Shown in pieces: positions 1 through 8,620 of a DNA stretch of 64,000 nucleotides (positions are counted from its first letter, which is position 1; every line of letters starts with the position of its first letter). The notes beneath the pieces are model-generated. The model saw only the letters and a list, made by a program, of their open reading frames with translations, ran no database searches and was not told where the DNA came from. The position numbers were made by a program, and so were the translations under genes. The stretch is from NCBI RefSeq assembly GCF_001718835.1, contig NZ_CP013444.1, positions 2,046,001 through 2,110,000 on the forward strand. Reading direction: 5' to 3'. This DNA is from Burkholderia cepacia (GTDB lineage: Bacteria > Pseudomonadota > Gammaproteobacteria > Burkholderiales > Burkholderiaceae).

Positions 1-169
1 CCGCGTTGTCGTCCATCGCGACGAGGTGCCCCATGCCCGCGCCGGTCGCCCCGCCGCGCGCGTCGTCGACGACGAGCACGCGCAGCCCGCGCTGCGCGAG
101 TTCATGCGCGCACGCGGCGCCGACGATGCCGGCGCCGATCACGACGACATCCGTCTTCGCGTCGCTCAC
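1..169 (-). CDS. FAD-dependent oxidoreductase, probable D-hydroxyproline dehydrogenase (5' part only)
   Basis: This is the amino-terminal 56 or so residues of a gene that runs off the left edge. They contain a beta-alpha-beta dinucleotide fold with the loop GAGIVGA (GxGxxG) near residue 10 and a second strand ending VLVVDD, which would bind FAD; GATGAGMGH follows. This is the start of DadA-like amino acid oxidases. The GTG start shares GTGA with the epimerase stop, so translation is probably coupled. In known hydroxyproline clusters the gene beside the epimerase oxidises cis-4-hydroxy-D-proline to the pyrroline. The FAD fold is seen; the substrate is inferred from the neighbour. Confidence 0.8.
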   Translation of the reverse strand, partial: MSDAKTDVVVIGAGIVGAACAHELAQRGLRVLVVDDARGGATGAGMGHLVAMDDNA

Positions 170-1098
170 GGCGCGATACCCCAGCCGAACGGATCGTCTT
201 CCTCGATCAGGAGCGTCGCTTCCGCGCTCAGGTGCGCACTGCCGCGGATCGTCGGCACGATCCCGCCGTCGGCTGCTTCGTAGCTCGCGTGGAACACGCT
301 GCCGATCACACTCGCCTGCCGCCACACGGCGCCCGGCGCGAGCTTGCCGTCGGCCGCGAGGCACGCGAGCTTCGCGCTCGTGCCGGTGCCGCACGGCGAA
401 CGGTCGTACGCGAGGCCCGGGCACAGCACGAAGCTGCGGCTGTCGTGCTCCGGATCGTCGGCGAACAGCTCGATATGGTCGATCTCGCCGCCGTTCGCAC
501 CGGTGATGCCCGCGCGTTCGAGCCCTGCGCGCACGGCCGACGCATACGCGGTGAGCGCCGCGACGTTGTCGCCGGCGACGCGCTGCCCGTGGTCGCTGAT
601 CAGGAAGAACCAGTTGCCGCCCCACGCGATGTCGCCCTTCACGGGGCCGTAACCCGGCACGTCGAGCGCGACGCCCTTCGCATGGCGGTACGCGGGCACG
701 TTGCGCACGCTGACCGACAGGTCGTCGTGCAACGTCGCCTCGACGGTGCCGACCGGCGTTTCGATCCGGTGCACGCCGGGCGCGATGCGCCCCATGTGGT
801 GCAGCGTGCGCACGACGCCGATCGTGCCGTGCCCGCACATCCCGAGATAGCCGCTATTGTTGAAGAAGATCACGCCGGCCGCCGCATCGGGCGACACGGG
901 CTCGCACAGCAGCGCGCCCACCAGCACGTCGCTGCCGCGCGGCTCGAGGATGCATGCGGTGCGGTAGCGGTCGTGCTCGCGCGCGAGCACGTCGCGGCGC
1001 TCGGCCATCGTGCCGCTGCCGAGCGCGGGGAAACCGGACACGACGAGCCGAGTGGGTTCGCCGCCCGTGTGCGAATCGATGATCTGGATGCGCTTCAT
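166..1098 (-). CDS. 4-hydroxyproline 2-epimerase
   Basis: Cytosolic cofactor-free epimerase converting trans-4-hydroxy-L-proline to cis-4-hydroxy-D-proline, the entry step of hydroxyproline use. The 310 residues match the normal length of the proline racemase superfamily. Both catalytic cysteines are present: Cys88 in GMCGHGT and Cys236 in SPCGTGTSA, with the conserved HTGGEP at residues 10-15. The ATG at 1098 is used; another in-frame ATG lies one codon upstream at 1101. The gene is divergent from the deaminase operon and its stop overlaps the start of the FAD dehydrogenase. The pathway neighbours favour hydroxyproline over proline as substrate. Confidence 0.93.
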   Translation of the reverse strand: MKRIQIIDSHTGGEPTRLVVSGFPALGSGTMAERRDVLAREHDRYRTACILEPRGSDVLVGALLCEPVSPDAAAGVIFFNNSGYLGMCGHGTIGVVRTLHHMGRIAPGVHRIETPVGTVEATLHDDLSVSVRNVPAYRHAKGVALDVPGYGPVKGDIAWGGNWFFLISDHGQRVAGDNVAALTAYASAVRAGLERAGITGANGGEIDHIELFADDPEHDSRSFVLCPGLAYDRSPCGTGTSAKLACLAADGKLAPGAVWRQASVIGSVFHASYEAADGGIVPTIRGSAHLSAEATLLIEEDDPFGWGIAP

Positions 1099-1179
1099 CA
1101 TGAGCCGTCCGAGTGGGGAAAGGAGCATAGCTTCCTCCGTCACGCGTCCGTCCGCTTGTGGCTTTTCGATGAGGACGAC

Positions 1180-1242
1180 GACGAAATCGGCATAGTGCGA
1201 GGCGCCCTTCCCGCGCCGTGCGGCCGCTGTGCCGATTTCGTC
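1180..1242. promoter_or_regulatory. Long inverted repeat between divergent hydroxyproline operons (candidate operator)
   Basis: The arm GACGAAATCGGCA at 1180-1192 has a perfect 13-base inverted copy at 1230-1242. The match extends inward to 16 of 18 positions. Arm centres are 50 bp apart, about five helical turns, and the repeat lies in the 250 bp between the starts at 1098 and 1351. This suggests a regulator binding two sites on one DNA face to control both operons. No regulator gene is visible inside the window. Confidence 0.5.
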
Positions 1243-1350
1243 ATTTTGCTCCGCGATACGACTCAAGCGTGACCGGCGTTTGCGCGGCGATACTGGTTGC
1301 CACACCGACGCCTGTCGGCCGACCGATACAAACACACGTAGGAGATTGCA

Positions 1351-2271
1351 GTGAGCCGAAACGCCATTCAGTGGACCGGGGTTTTCCCGGCCGTCAGCAC
1401 CCAGTTCAAGCCGGACTTTTCCCTCGACATCGACGCCACGCACCGCGTGGTGAAGAACCTGGTGAACGACGGCGTGTCGGGCCTCGTGGTCTGCGGCACG
1501 GTCGGCGAAAACACGTCGCTGTCGACGAGCGAGAAGCTCCAGGTGATCGAGGCCGCACGCGATGCGGCAGGCGGCAAGATTCCGGTGATCGCCGGCATCG
1601 CCGAATTCACGACCGAATTCGCGCGCAACACGGTGCGTGAAGCGCAGCGCGTCGGCGTCGACGGCGTGATGGTGATGCCCGCGCTGGTCTACTCGGCCAA
1701 GCCGCACGAAACCGCCGCGCACTTCCGCGCGGTCGCGACGAGCACCGACCTGCCGGTGATGGTCTACAACAACCCGCCGATCTACAAGAACGACGTGACG
1801 CCCGACGTGCTGATCGCGCTGCAGGATTGCGAGAACATCGTCTGCTTCAAGGATTCGTCGGGCGATACGCGCCGCTTCATCGACCTGCGCAATGCGGTCG
1901 GCGATCGCTTCGTGCTGTTCGCGGGCCTCGACGACGTCGTGGTCGAGAGCATCGCCGTCGGCGCCGAAGGCTGGGTGTCGGGCATGTCGAACGCGTTCCC
2001 GAAGGAAGGCGAGACGCTGTTCCGCCTCGCGAAGCAAAAGCGTTTCGACGAAGCGCTCGCGCTGTACCGCTGGTTCATGCCGCTGCTGCACCTCGACGCG
2101 CGCCCCGACCTCGTGCAGTGCATCAAGCTGTGCGAAGAGCTGGTCGGCCGCGGCAGCGCGGTCACGCGCCCGCCGCGCCTCGCGCTGCAGGGCGACACGC
2201 TCGCGGAAGTGAAGGCCATCGTCGCGAAGGCGCTCGAAACGCGCCCGGCGCTGCCCGACGTCGGTCTCTGA
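1351..2271 (+). CDS. Dihydrodipicolinate synthase family protein, probable 1-pyrroline-4-hydroxy-2-carboxylate deaminase
   Basis: Class I aldolase-fold enzyme of 306 residues in the DapA/NanA family. The Schiff-base lysine is Lys167 (CFKDSSG) and the catalytic tyrosine is Tyr139 (VYNNPP); the substrate-carboxylate loop reads CGTVGENTSLS near residue 48. In hydroxyproline clusters this relative deaminates 1-pyrroline-4-hydroxy-2-carboxylate to 2-oxoglutarate semialdehyde, which fits the dehydrogenase downstream. The GTG start at 1351 is supported by AGGAG at 1340-1344. It is the first gene of the rightward operon. The family is certain; the substrate is taken from context. Confidence 0.88.
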   Translation: MSRNAIQWTGVFPAVSTQFKPDFSLDIDATHRVVKNLVNDGVSGLVVCGTVGENTSLSTSEKLQVIEAARDAAGGKIPVIAGIAEFTTEFARNTVREAQRVGVDGVMVMPALVYSAKPHETAAHFRAVATSTDLPVMVYNNPPIYKNDVTPDVLIALQDCENIVCFKDSSGDTRRFIDLRNAVGDRFVLFAGLDDVVVESIAVGAEGWVSGMSNAFPKEGETLFRLAKQKRFDEALALYRWFMPLLHLDARPDLVQCIKLCEELVGRGSAVTRPPRLALQGDTLAEVKAIVAKALETRPALPDVGL

Positions 2272-2282
2272 CCGACTCCCCC

Positions 2283-2320
2283 GGCGGCGGCGCAACGGCT
2301 TTCCCCGCCGCGCCGCCGCC
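2283..2320 (+). other. GC-rich intercistronic stem-loop
   Basis: GGCGGCGGCGC at 2283-2293 pairs perfectly with 2310-2320, leaving a 16-base loop. It lies just after the deaminase stop and before the permease and lacks a T-run. It is more likely an mRNA-stabilising or partially attenuating hairpin than a full terminator. Confidence 0.45.
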
Positions 2321-2457
2321 CCCGGTCCGGCATGGCCCGCACGGGCCCGCCCCGGTCGTTCGAACCGGGCGACGCCGGCCGGCAGGCCTGCGCCGCTGCT
2401 CCGTCGGAGCGCGGCGCGGTTTCCGCCTGTGCCGATATTCCCCCAGGAGACAAGCCC

Positions 2458-4083
2458 ATGCCAGGCCAAGGCAACGCTCACCCGTCTGTCCCGCTTTCCC
2501 GTTCCGCGCACCCCGACGCGGGTCACGGCAAGTTCAAGAAACAGCTGTCGCTGACCGATCTCACGTTCATCGGTCTCGGCGCCATCTTCGGTTCGGGGTG
2601 GCTGTTCGCCGCGAGTCACGTCTCGACGATCGCGGGCCCGGCCGGCATCTTCTCGTGGCTGCTCGGCGGCTTTGCGGTGCTGCTGCTCGGCATCGTCTAC
2701 TGCGAACTCGGCGCCGCGCTGCCGCGCGCGGGCGGCGTGGTCCGCTACCCGGTGTTCTCGCACGGCCCGCTGCTCGGCTACCTGATGGGCTTCATCACGC
2801 TGATCGCCTTTTCGAGCCTGATCGCGATCGAGGTCGTCGCCGCGCGCCAGTACGCGGCCGCGTGGTTTCCGGGCCTGACGGTCGAAGGATCGAGCGACCC
2901 GACCACGATCGGCTGGCTCGTGCAGGCCGCGCTGCTGTGCTTCTTCTTTTACCTGAACTATTCGAGCGTGAAGACGTTCGCGAAGGCGAACAACCTCATC
3001 AGCATCTTCAAGTTCATCGTGCCGCTGTCGGTGATCGCGGTGCTGTTCACGTTCTTCAAGCCCGCGAACCTGACCGTGCACGGCTTCGCGCCGTTCGGCA
3101 TGCCCGGCATCGAGATGGCCGTGTCCGCCGGCGGCATCATCTTCGCGTACCTCGGGCTCACGCCGATCGTGTCGGTCGCGAGCGAGGTGCGCAATCCGCA
3201 GCGCACGATCCCGATCGCGCTGATCCTGTCGATCCTGCTGTCGACGCTGATCTACGTGCTGCTGCAGCTCGCGTTCATCGGCAGCATCCCCACCGCCATG
3301 CTCGCCGCCGGCTGGCATGACGTGAGCAAGGCGTTCTCGCTGCCGTATCGCGACATCGCGCTGGCGCTCGGCGTCGGCTGGCTCGCGGTGATGGTCGTCG
3401 CCGACGCGATGATCTCGCCGAGCGGCTGCGGCAACATCTACATGAACGCGACGCCGCGCGTCGTCTACGGCTGGGCCAAGACCGGCACCTTCTTCAAGGT
3501 GTTCACGCGCGTCGACGAAGCGTCGGGCATCCCGCGCGCGGGCCTGTGGCTCACGTTCGGCCTCGCGATCTTCTGGACGCTGCCGTTCCCGTCGTGGGAA
3601 GCGCTGATCAACATCGTGTCCGCCGCGCTGGTGCTGAGCTATGCGGTCGCGCCGGTCTCGGTCGCCGCACTGCGCCGCACCGCGCCCGACCTGCCGCGGC
3701 CGTTCCGCGCGGTGGCGTTCGGCATCACCGGCCCCGCATCGTTCGTGATCGCCGCGCTGATCGTCTACTGGTCGGGCTGGAGCACCGTGTCCTGGCTGCT
3801 CGGCCTGCAGATCGTGATGTTCGTCATCTATCTCGCGTGCCGCCGCTGGGTGCCGACTGCCCACCTGAGCCTCGCCGAACAGGTGCGCTCGTCCGCGTGG
3901 CTGATCGCGTTCTATGCCGCGATGATCGTGCTGTCGTATCTCGGCGGCTTCGGCGGCACGGGCCGGCTCGCCCATCCGTACGACACGGTCGTCGTCGCTG
4001 CCGTCGCGCTCGTCATCTACTGCTGGGGGGCGAATACCGGCGTCCGTTCCGACAAGCTGCAGCTCGACGACGACGAAGGCTGA
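2458..4083 (+). CDS. APC-superfamily amino acid permease, probable hydroxyproline importer
   Basis: Inner-membrane permease of 541 residues with about twelve hydrophobic segments, as usual for the amino acid-polyamine-organocation superfamily. The first membrane segment contains GLGAIFGSGWLF, the conserved glycine-rich substrate loop of TM1, and residues near 215-225 carry SAGGIIFAYLG, the matching TM6 element. The ATG at 2458 is chosen because CAGGAG lies 8-13 bases upstream; the frame stays open further upstream through GC-rich sequence with no better site. It lies between the deaminase and the semialdehyde dehydrogenase, so hydroxyproline or proline uptake is the likely role. The substrate is inferred. 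Confidence 0.85.
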   Translation: MPGQGNAHPSVPLSRSAHPDAGHGKFKKQLSLTDLTFIGLGAIFGSGWLFAASHVSTIAGPAGIFSWLLGGFAVLLLGIVYCELGAALPRAGGVVRYPVFSHGPLLGYLMGFITLIAFSSLIAIEVVAARQYAAAWFPGLTVEGSSDPTTIGWLVQAALLCFFFYLNYSSVKTFAKANNLISIFKFIVPLSVIAVLFTFFKPANLTVHGFAPFGMPGIEMAVSAGGIIFAYLGLTPIVSVASEVRNPQRTIPIALILSILLSTLIYVLLQLAFIGSIPTAMLAAGWHDVSKAFSLPYRDIALALGVGWLAVMVVADAMISPSGCGNIYMNATPRVVYGWAKTGTFFKVFTRVDEASGIPRAGLWLTFGLAIFWTLPFPSWEALINIVSAALVLSYAVAPVSVAALRRTAPDLPRPFRAVAFGITGPASFVIAALIVYWSGWSTVSWLLGLQIVMFVIYLACRRWVPTAHLSLAEQVRSSAWLIAFYAAMIVLSYLGGFGGTGRLAHPYDTVVVAAVALVIYCWGANTGVRSDKLQLDDDEG

Positions 4084-4107
4084 CGCCCCCTTCCCTTTTT
4101 TCTCATC

Positions 4108-4128
4108 GGCCGGGCCGCGCGCCCGGCC
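4108..4128 (+). other. Stem-loop after the permease gene
   Basis: GGCCGGG at 4108-4114 pairs with CCCGGCC at 4122-4128 around a seven-base loop, and CGCACTTTTT follows. It lies 24 bases after the permease stop and ends 22 bases before the next start. With the modest T-run it could partly terminate and lower expression of the distal genes. Confidence 0.4.
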
Positions 4129-4150
4129 CGCACTTTTTCCGAGGAAAACC

Positions 4151-5746
4151 ATGCAACTCACAGGTCAGCTCCTGATCGGCCAGTCCGCCGTCGCCGGACA
4201 GAACGGCACCCTCCACGCACTCGCCGCCGCCACCGGCGAACGGCTCGAGCCCGCCTTCGGCGGCGCGAGCCGGCACGACCTGGAGACGGCCTGCGCGCTC
4301 GCCGACGACGCGTTCGACATCTATCGCGAAACGTCGCTCGAAGCACGCGCCGCGTTTCTCGACGCGATCGGCCGCCACATCATGGCGCTCGGCGACGACC
4401 TGATCGAGCGCTGCGTCGTCGAAACGGGCCTGCCGCGCGCCCGCATCGAAGGCGAGCGCGGCCGCACGGTCGGCCAGCTCGCGCTGTTCGCGTCGCTCGT
4501 GCGCGACGGCGGCTTTCTCGACGCGCGGATCGATCCGGCACGCCCCGAGCGCAAGCCGCTGCCGCGCGTCGACCTGCGCCTGCGCAACGTCGCGGTCGGG
4601 CCCGTCGCCGTGTTCGGCGCGTCGAATTTCCCGCTCGCGTTCTCGGTCGCCGGCGGCGATACGGCGTCGGCGCTCGCGGCCGGCTGCCCGGTGATCGTCA
4701 AGGCGCATTCGGCCCACCCCGGCACGTCGGAACTCGTCGGTCGCGCGATCCAGCAGGCCGCGCGCGAGTGCGCAATGCCGGCCGGCGTGTTCTCGCTGCT
4801 GTTCGACGCATCGCGCGAGATCGGCCAGGCGCTCGTCGCCGATCCGCGCATCAAGGCCGTCGGTTTCACCGGCTCGCGCCGCGGCGGCGTCGCGCTGATG
4901 CACATCGCGGCCGCACGCCCCGAGCCGATTCCCGTCTATGCGGAAATGAGCTCGATCAACCCCGTGCTGCTGTTTCCCGCCGCGCTCGACGCGCGTCACG
5001 ACACGATCGCGCCGCAATTCGTCGCGTCGCTCACGCTCGGCGCCGGCCAGTTCTGCACGAATCCGGGCCTCGTGCTCGCGGTCGACGGGCCCGCGCTGCG
5101 TGCGTTCGAGGCAGCCGCGGCGGCCGCGGCGCGCGCCGCTGCGGCGGCGACGATGCTGACGCCGCACATCCACGCCAGCTACTGCGACGGCGTCGCGCGC
5201 CTGCGTGCGCACGCTGCCGTCGACACGCTCGCCGAAGGCGTCGAAGGCGACCGCTACCAGGCCCGCGCCGCCCTGCTGGCGACCTCGGCCGATGCGTTCG
5301 TCGCGCATCCCGAGCTGCGCGACGAAGTCTTCGGCCCCGCTTCGCTGATCGTGCGTTGCCCGGACGCCGACACGCTGCATCGCGTGCTGAAGTCGCTCGA
5401 AGGCCAACTGACGATCGCCGCGCATCTCGCCGACGGCGACGCCGCCCTGTTCGCCGCGCTGCGCCCGACCTTCGAGCGCAAGGCCGGCCGCATTCTCGTC
5501 AACGGCTTCGGCACGGGCGTCGAGGTCGGCCATGCGATGGTGCACGGCGGCCCGTTCCCGGCGACGTCCGACACGCGCACGACGTCCGTCGGCGCGCGTG
5601 CGATCGAGCGCTTCCTGCGCCCCGTGTCGTATCAGGACCTGCCGGATGCGCTGTTGCCGGACGCGATCCGCGACGGCAATCCGCTGCACGTCGCGCGACG
5701 CATCGACGGCGCCGTGGTGCTGCCGAAGGAGGCGCGCGATGTCTGA
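4151..5746 (+). CDS. Aldehyde dehydrogenase, probable 2,5-dioxovalerate (2-oxoglutarate semialdehyde) dehydrogenase
   Basis: Oxidises 2-oxoglutarate semialdehyde to 2-oxoglutarate with NAD(P)+, feeding the citric acid cycle. The 531 residues are typical for the ketoglutarate-semialdehyde branch of aldehyde dehydrogenases. The nucleophile is Cys302 in GQFCTNPG; FGASNFPLAF near residue 156 is the cofactor-binding loop, VGFTGSRRGG near 237 is the NAD-fold glycine motif, and EMSS at about 265-268 carries the general-base glutamate. A GAGG site precedes the ATG. It overlaps the next gene by eight bases. Family and place in the pathway agree well. Confidence 0.9.
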   Translation: MQLTGQLLIGQSAVAGQNGTLHALAAATGERLEPAFGGASRHDLETACALADDAFDIYRETSLEARAAFLDAIGRHIMALGDDLIERCVVETGLPRARIEGERGRTVGQLALFASLVRDGGFLDARIDPARPERKPLPRVDLRLRNVAVGPVAVFGASNFPLAFSVAGGDTASALAAGCPVIVKAHSAHPGTSELVGRAIQQAARECAMPAGVFSLLFDASREIGQALVADPRIKAVGFTGSRRGGVALMHIAAARPEPIPVYAEMSSINPVLLFPAALDARHDTIAPQFVASLTLGAGQFCTNPGLVLAVDGPALRAFEAAAAAAARAAAAATMLTPHIHASYCDGVARLRAHAAVDTLAEGVEGDRYQARAALLATSADAFVAHPELRDEVFGPASLIVRCPDADTLHRVLKSLEGQLTIAAHLADGDAALFAALRPTFERKAGRILVNGFGTGVEVGHAMVHGGPFPATSDTRTTSVGARAIERFLRPVSYQDLPDALLPDAIRDGNPLHVARRIDGAVVLPKEARDV

Positions 5747-6758
5747 CGCGAACGAAGTCGTCCTGTCGCTCGATGAAGTCCACGCGCTCGCGCTGCGCGT
5801 ACTGACGCACAACGGCATGTCCGACGCCCATGCGCGGGCCATCGCCAACGTGATCACGCAGGGCCAGCGCGACGAATGCCATTCGCATGGCGTGTACCGG
5901 CTGCTCGTCTGCGTGCGTTCGCTGAAGAAGGGCAAGGTCGATCCGCAAGCCGTGCCGACGCTGCGCCGGCTCTCGTCGTCGATCGTCGCGGTCGACGCGC
6001 ATCGCGGCTTCTCGCTGCTGAGTTTCGAAACCGGCCTGCCCGTGCTCGTCGAGATGGCGAAACAGCACGGCATCGCCGCGATGGCGATCAACCACTGCTA
6101 CCACTTCTCCGCGCTGTGGCCGGAAGTCGAGGCTATCGCGGCCGAGGGGCTGGCCGGCATCGCGATGAACCCGAGCCATAGCTGGGTCGCGCCGGAAGGC
6201 GGCAAGGCGCCCGTGTTCGGCACGAACCCGATCGCGTTCGCGTGGCCGCGCCCGGGCAGCGTGCCGTTCGTGTTCGACTTCGCGACGAGCGCGATCGCGC
6301 GCGGCGACATCGAGCTGCATGCGAAGCAAGGCAAGGCGATCCCCCAGGAATGGGCGATCGACGCCGATGGCCGGCCGACCACCGATCCGAAGGCCGCGCT
6401 GCAGGGCGCAATGCGCACGTTCGGCGGCCACAAGGGGTCGGCGCTCGCGGCGATGGTCGAGTTGCTCGGCGGCGCGCTGATCGGCGACATGACGAGCCGC
6501 GAGTCGATGGACTTCGACGAAGGCGTCGGCGCGACGCCGTGCCACGGCGAACTCGTGATCGCCTTCGACCCGAAGGTGTTCCTCGGCGACGATCTCGACA
6601 CGGGGCTCGCGCGCGGCGAGCGGATGTTCGAATCGATCGTCGCGCAGGGCGCGCGGCTGCCGTCGCAACGGCGCTTCGGCGCCCGCGCGCGCAGCATCGC
6701 GAACGGCGTGCGGATTCCACGACCGCTTTACGAGGAAATCCTCGCGCTGCTCGATTGA
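5739..6758 (+). CDS. Ldh-family NAD(P)H-dependent oxidoreductase, probable delta1-pyrroline-2-carboxylate reductase
   Basis: 339-residue member of the malate/L-lactate dehydrogenase-like family (not the Rossmann type). His50 in SHGVYRL is the conserved catalytic histidine, and the middle carries GTNPIAFAWP and VFDFATSAIARG, typical cofactor-binding segments. Relatives in hydroxyproline clusters reduce delta1-pyrroline-2-carboxylate or piperideine-2-carboxylate, returning cyclic imino acids to L-proline. The ATG at 5739 lies inside the end of the dehydrogenase gene (ATGTCTGA overlap), so the two are co-translated. The exact substrate is inferred. It is the last gene of the operon before an intergenic hairpin. 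Confidence 0.82.
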   Translation: MSDANEVVLSLDEVHALALRVLTHNGMSDAHARAIANVITQGQRDECHSHGVYRLLVCVRSLKKGKVDPQAVPTLRRLSSSIVAVDAHRGFSLLSFETGLPVLVEMAKQHGIAAMAINHCYHFSALWPEVEAIAAEGLAGIAMNPSHSWVAPEGGKAPVFGTNPIAFAWPRPGSVPFVFDFATSAIARGDIELHAKQGKAIPQEWAIDADGRPTTDPKAALQGAMRTFGGHKGSALAAMVELLGGALIGDMTSRESMDFDEGVGATPCHGELVIAFDPKVFLGDDLDTGLARGERMFESIVAQGARLPSQRRFGARARSIANGVRIPRPLYEEILALLD

Positions 6759-6768
6759 TGCGCGACAC

Positions 6769-6803
6769 GCATCGTCCGCGGGCGCAATGCACGCGGACGA
6801 TGC
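6769..6803 (+). terminator. Inverted repeat after the hydroxyproline operon
   Basis: GCATCGTCCGCG at 6769-6780 and its perfect complement at 6792-6803 form a 12-bp stem with an 11-base loop, ten bases after the last gene of the operon. No T-run follows. Position suggests termination or 3' end protection. Confidence 0.5.
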
Positions 6804-6994
6804 GGTATCGCCCGCTGTTGCGTACTTCGCTTTCCCCCGGTCGTCTCTGCTTTCCCCGCCACGCACGACCGCTGCGCGCTCGCGCACCTTAAGGCTGTCA
6901 TAAGGCTCGCGCTACGATGATCCCGTCAGCAGCGGCCCCTCGCCCGTTCGTCGTGCCGCGTCCCCGCTCATCTGATCCGCCCGAAGGAGTCGCC

Positions 6995-7528
6995 ATGCCC
7001 GATACCCCGCGCCAGACCGCCCGCCACGACCGGCTCACGCGCCTGTTCCACTGGAGCATGGTGCTGCTGGTGGCCGCCCAGTTCGCGATCGGCTGGACGA
7101 TGCCGGACGTCCACGGCACCGCGCCGCCGCTCGGGCTGGTGCTGCTGCACGTGAACCTGGGCGTGTTGCTGCTGCTGATCGCTGCGCCGCGCCTGCTGTG
7201 GTCCGGCGCACGCAAGCCCATCGCGCCGGTCGAGCAGCCTCCGGCACTGGCGTTCATTGCGAACGTCACGCACAAGCTGCTTTATGCGTCGCTGATCGTG
7301 GTGCCGGTGCTCGGCTGGCTGAACGCGAACGGCCGCACCTGGCATGTCGGGCTCGGCAACGCGATTCCGTTGCCGGCGATCGCCGCGCCGCATTCGCTCG
7401 GCGCGTCGATCGGCGAGCTGCACAGCGCGTGGGCAACCGCGCTCGCAATCCTGATCGGCCTGCATGCATGCGCGGCGCTCGCGCACCGCTTCGTCTTGAA
7501 GGACGGCGTGCTCGCACGGATGCTCTGA
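6995..7528 (+). CDS. Cytochrome b561 family protein
   Basis: Four-helix inner-membrane di-haem cytochrome b of 177 residues, the normal length for bacterial CybB relatives. Histidines suited to haem ligation lie at His19 (RLFHWS), in LLHVNLG of helix 2, in THKLLY at the start of helix 3, and in GELHSAW/IGLHAC of helix 4. Members pass electrons between quinones and periplasmic acceptors such as superoxide. The ATG at 6995 follows GAAGGAG, a strong site; longer in-frame starts would add a Pro/Arg-rich tail without a membrane segment. It stands alone and ends before a good terminator. Confidence 0.9.
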   Translation: MPDTPRQTARHDRLTRLFHWSMVLLVAAQFAIGWTMPDVHGTAPPLGLVLLHVNLGVLLLLIAAPRLLWSGARKPIAPVEQPPALAFIANVTHKLLYASLIVVPVLGWLNANGRTWHVGLGNAIPLPAIAAPHSLGASIGELHSAWATALAILIGLHACAALAHRFVLKDGVLARML

Positions 7529-7599
7529 CGCACGGTTCCACGCGAAGCGAGGTCGCGCCCGCCGGCGTCCGCCGCCGACGGCACGCATCGTCCGCTTTC

Positions 7600-7623
7600 A
7601 GCCCGGAACATCCGGGCTCTTTT
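7600..7623 (+). terminator. Rho-independent terminator after the cytochrome b561 gene
   Basis: AGCCCGG at 7600-7606 pairs perfectly with CCGGGCT at 7612-7618 around a five-base loop, and CTTTT follows. It lies between convergent genes and is oriented to stop transcription from the cytochrome gene. Confidence 0.75.
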
Positions 7624-7674
7624 GCGTCGCACTTTCTTGCGTCGCACTTCGGTCAGGCGGAAAGTCCGCTCCCG

Positions 7675-8550
7675 TCATTCGTGCCGGAATTCCCCACCGC
7701 GTGCGCCGCCCCCACCACCGCCTCCGCCGCCTTGCCGGCCGCCGAAGCTGCCGCGTTCGCCGCCGCCTCCGCCTTGATGACCGCCGAAGCCGCCGCGCTC
7801 GCCGCCTTGATGCCCTTGCGGCGGCATCACGACCGCTGGCGCCGGTGCATGCGTGGCGGCCGCCGGGCCCGGCGCGTGCATGTTCCCGCCGCCTTGCGGC
7901 GCGGGCATCGGCGCAGGCGCAGGCGCAGGCGCAGGCATCGGAGCTGGAGCCGGAGCCGGCGTGCGGATGCCGCCGGTCCAGCCGCCGCGCGTGGCCGACG
8001 GCCGCGTGTCGTGCCCGACGTCACGCCCGCCGTGCTCGGGCGGTCGCCCGCCCATGCCCGGCGTCACGACGGCCGGCGGCTCGTTCAGTTGCGGATGCCC
8101 GCGTCCCGGCCCGACGCCGCCCGGGCCGATACGCGGCTCGGCGTGGCGGTGCATGAAGCGGTCGCGGTCGTGGAAGAACGGCCGGTCGCGATAGAAATTG
8201 TCCCAGTAAGGCACGATCGCGAACGCCACGATCGGGAAACCGAGCTCGGCCCCGTAATCGAGCAGCGGCACCTCGCCGCCCTGGTACGAATAGTCGAGCA
8301 GCCCCGCGTAGATCCACCCGCGCAAGCCCGGCACGGCGACGTCGCACCACGTGTAATCGCTGATGCAGCCGATCACGGAAACCAGCGTGCCCTCCGGAAG
8401 CTGCGCGACGAGCGGATAGTCCGGCGCCGGCCCTGCCCGGAGGTTGGCCGGTGCGTTCGTGTACGCCGCGGTCTGCGCGTCGGCCGCGCCCGGCACGCCC
8501 AGCAGGCCGAAAAGGACGATGCACAGGCATCGGACGATCGTGTTTCTCAT
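7675..8550 (-). CDS. Secreted SH3-domain protein with Pro/Ala- and Gly-rich tail
   Basis: 291-residue exported protein of unknown function. It has a signal peptide (about residues 1-25, ending GAADAQ), then a bacterial SH3 domain (about 26-85) with typical strands NLRAGPAPDYP, LPEGTLVSVIGCI and GLRGWIYAGLLDY. The second half is low-complexity: a Pro-Ala-Met repeat and then Gly/Gln/Arg-rich sequence. Two cysteines in the SH3 domain (GCISDYTWC) could form a disulfide. The ATG at 8550 has GGAGAA upstream. SH3 domains of this kind usually bind peptidoglycan peptides, so an envelope role is likely. The neighbouring lipoprotein shares the Gly-rich style. Confidence 0.78.
   Translation of the reverse strand: MRNTIVRCLCIVLFGLLGVPGAADAQTAAYTNAPANLRAGPAPDYPLVAQLPEGTLVSVIGCISDYTWCDVAVPGLRGWIYAGLLDYSYQGGEVPLLDYGAELGFPIVAFAIVPYWDNFYRDRPFFHDRDRFMHRHAEPRIGPGGVGPGRGHPQLNEPPAVVTPGMGGRPPEHGGRDVGHDTRPSATRGGWTGGIRTPAPAPAPMPAPAPAPAPMPAPQGGGNMHAPGPAAATHAPAPAVVMPPQGHQGGERGGFGGHQGGGGGERGSFGGRQGGGGGGGGGARGGEFRHE
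7913..7936 (+). repeat. Four tandem copies of GCAGGC in a coding region
   Basis: The hexamer GCAGGC is repeated exactly four times at 7913-7936. In the leftward gene it encodes alternating Pro-Ala. Six-base units keep the frame, so copy number could vary and change the length of the proline-rich linker. Confidence 0.7.
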
Positions 8551-8620
8551 AGCGTTCTCCTGCACCGCACGGGCGCGCATCGTGTCACCGGACGTCGCGC
8601 CGCCCGCTGCCGCGCGAGGC

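Noticed and set aside
166..4161. Very long leftward open frame of more than 1,300 codons spanning the deaminase and permease genes
   Set aside because: Only its end (the epimerase, 166-1098) is real. The rest is antisense to well-recognised genes and reads as Arg/His/Asp-rich sequence typical of high-GC shadows.
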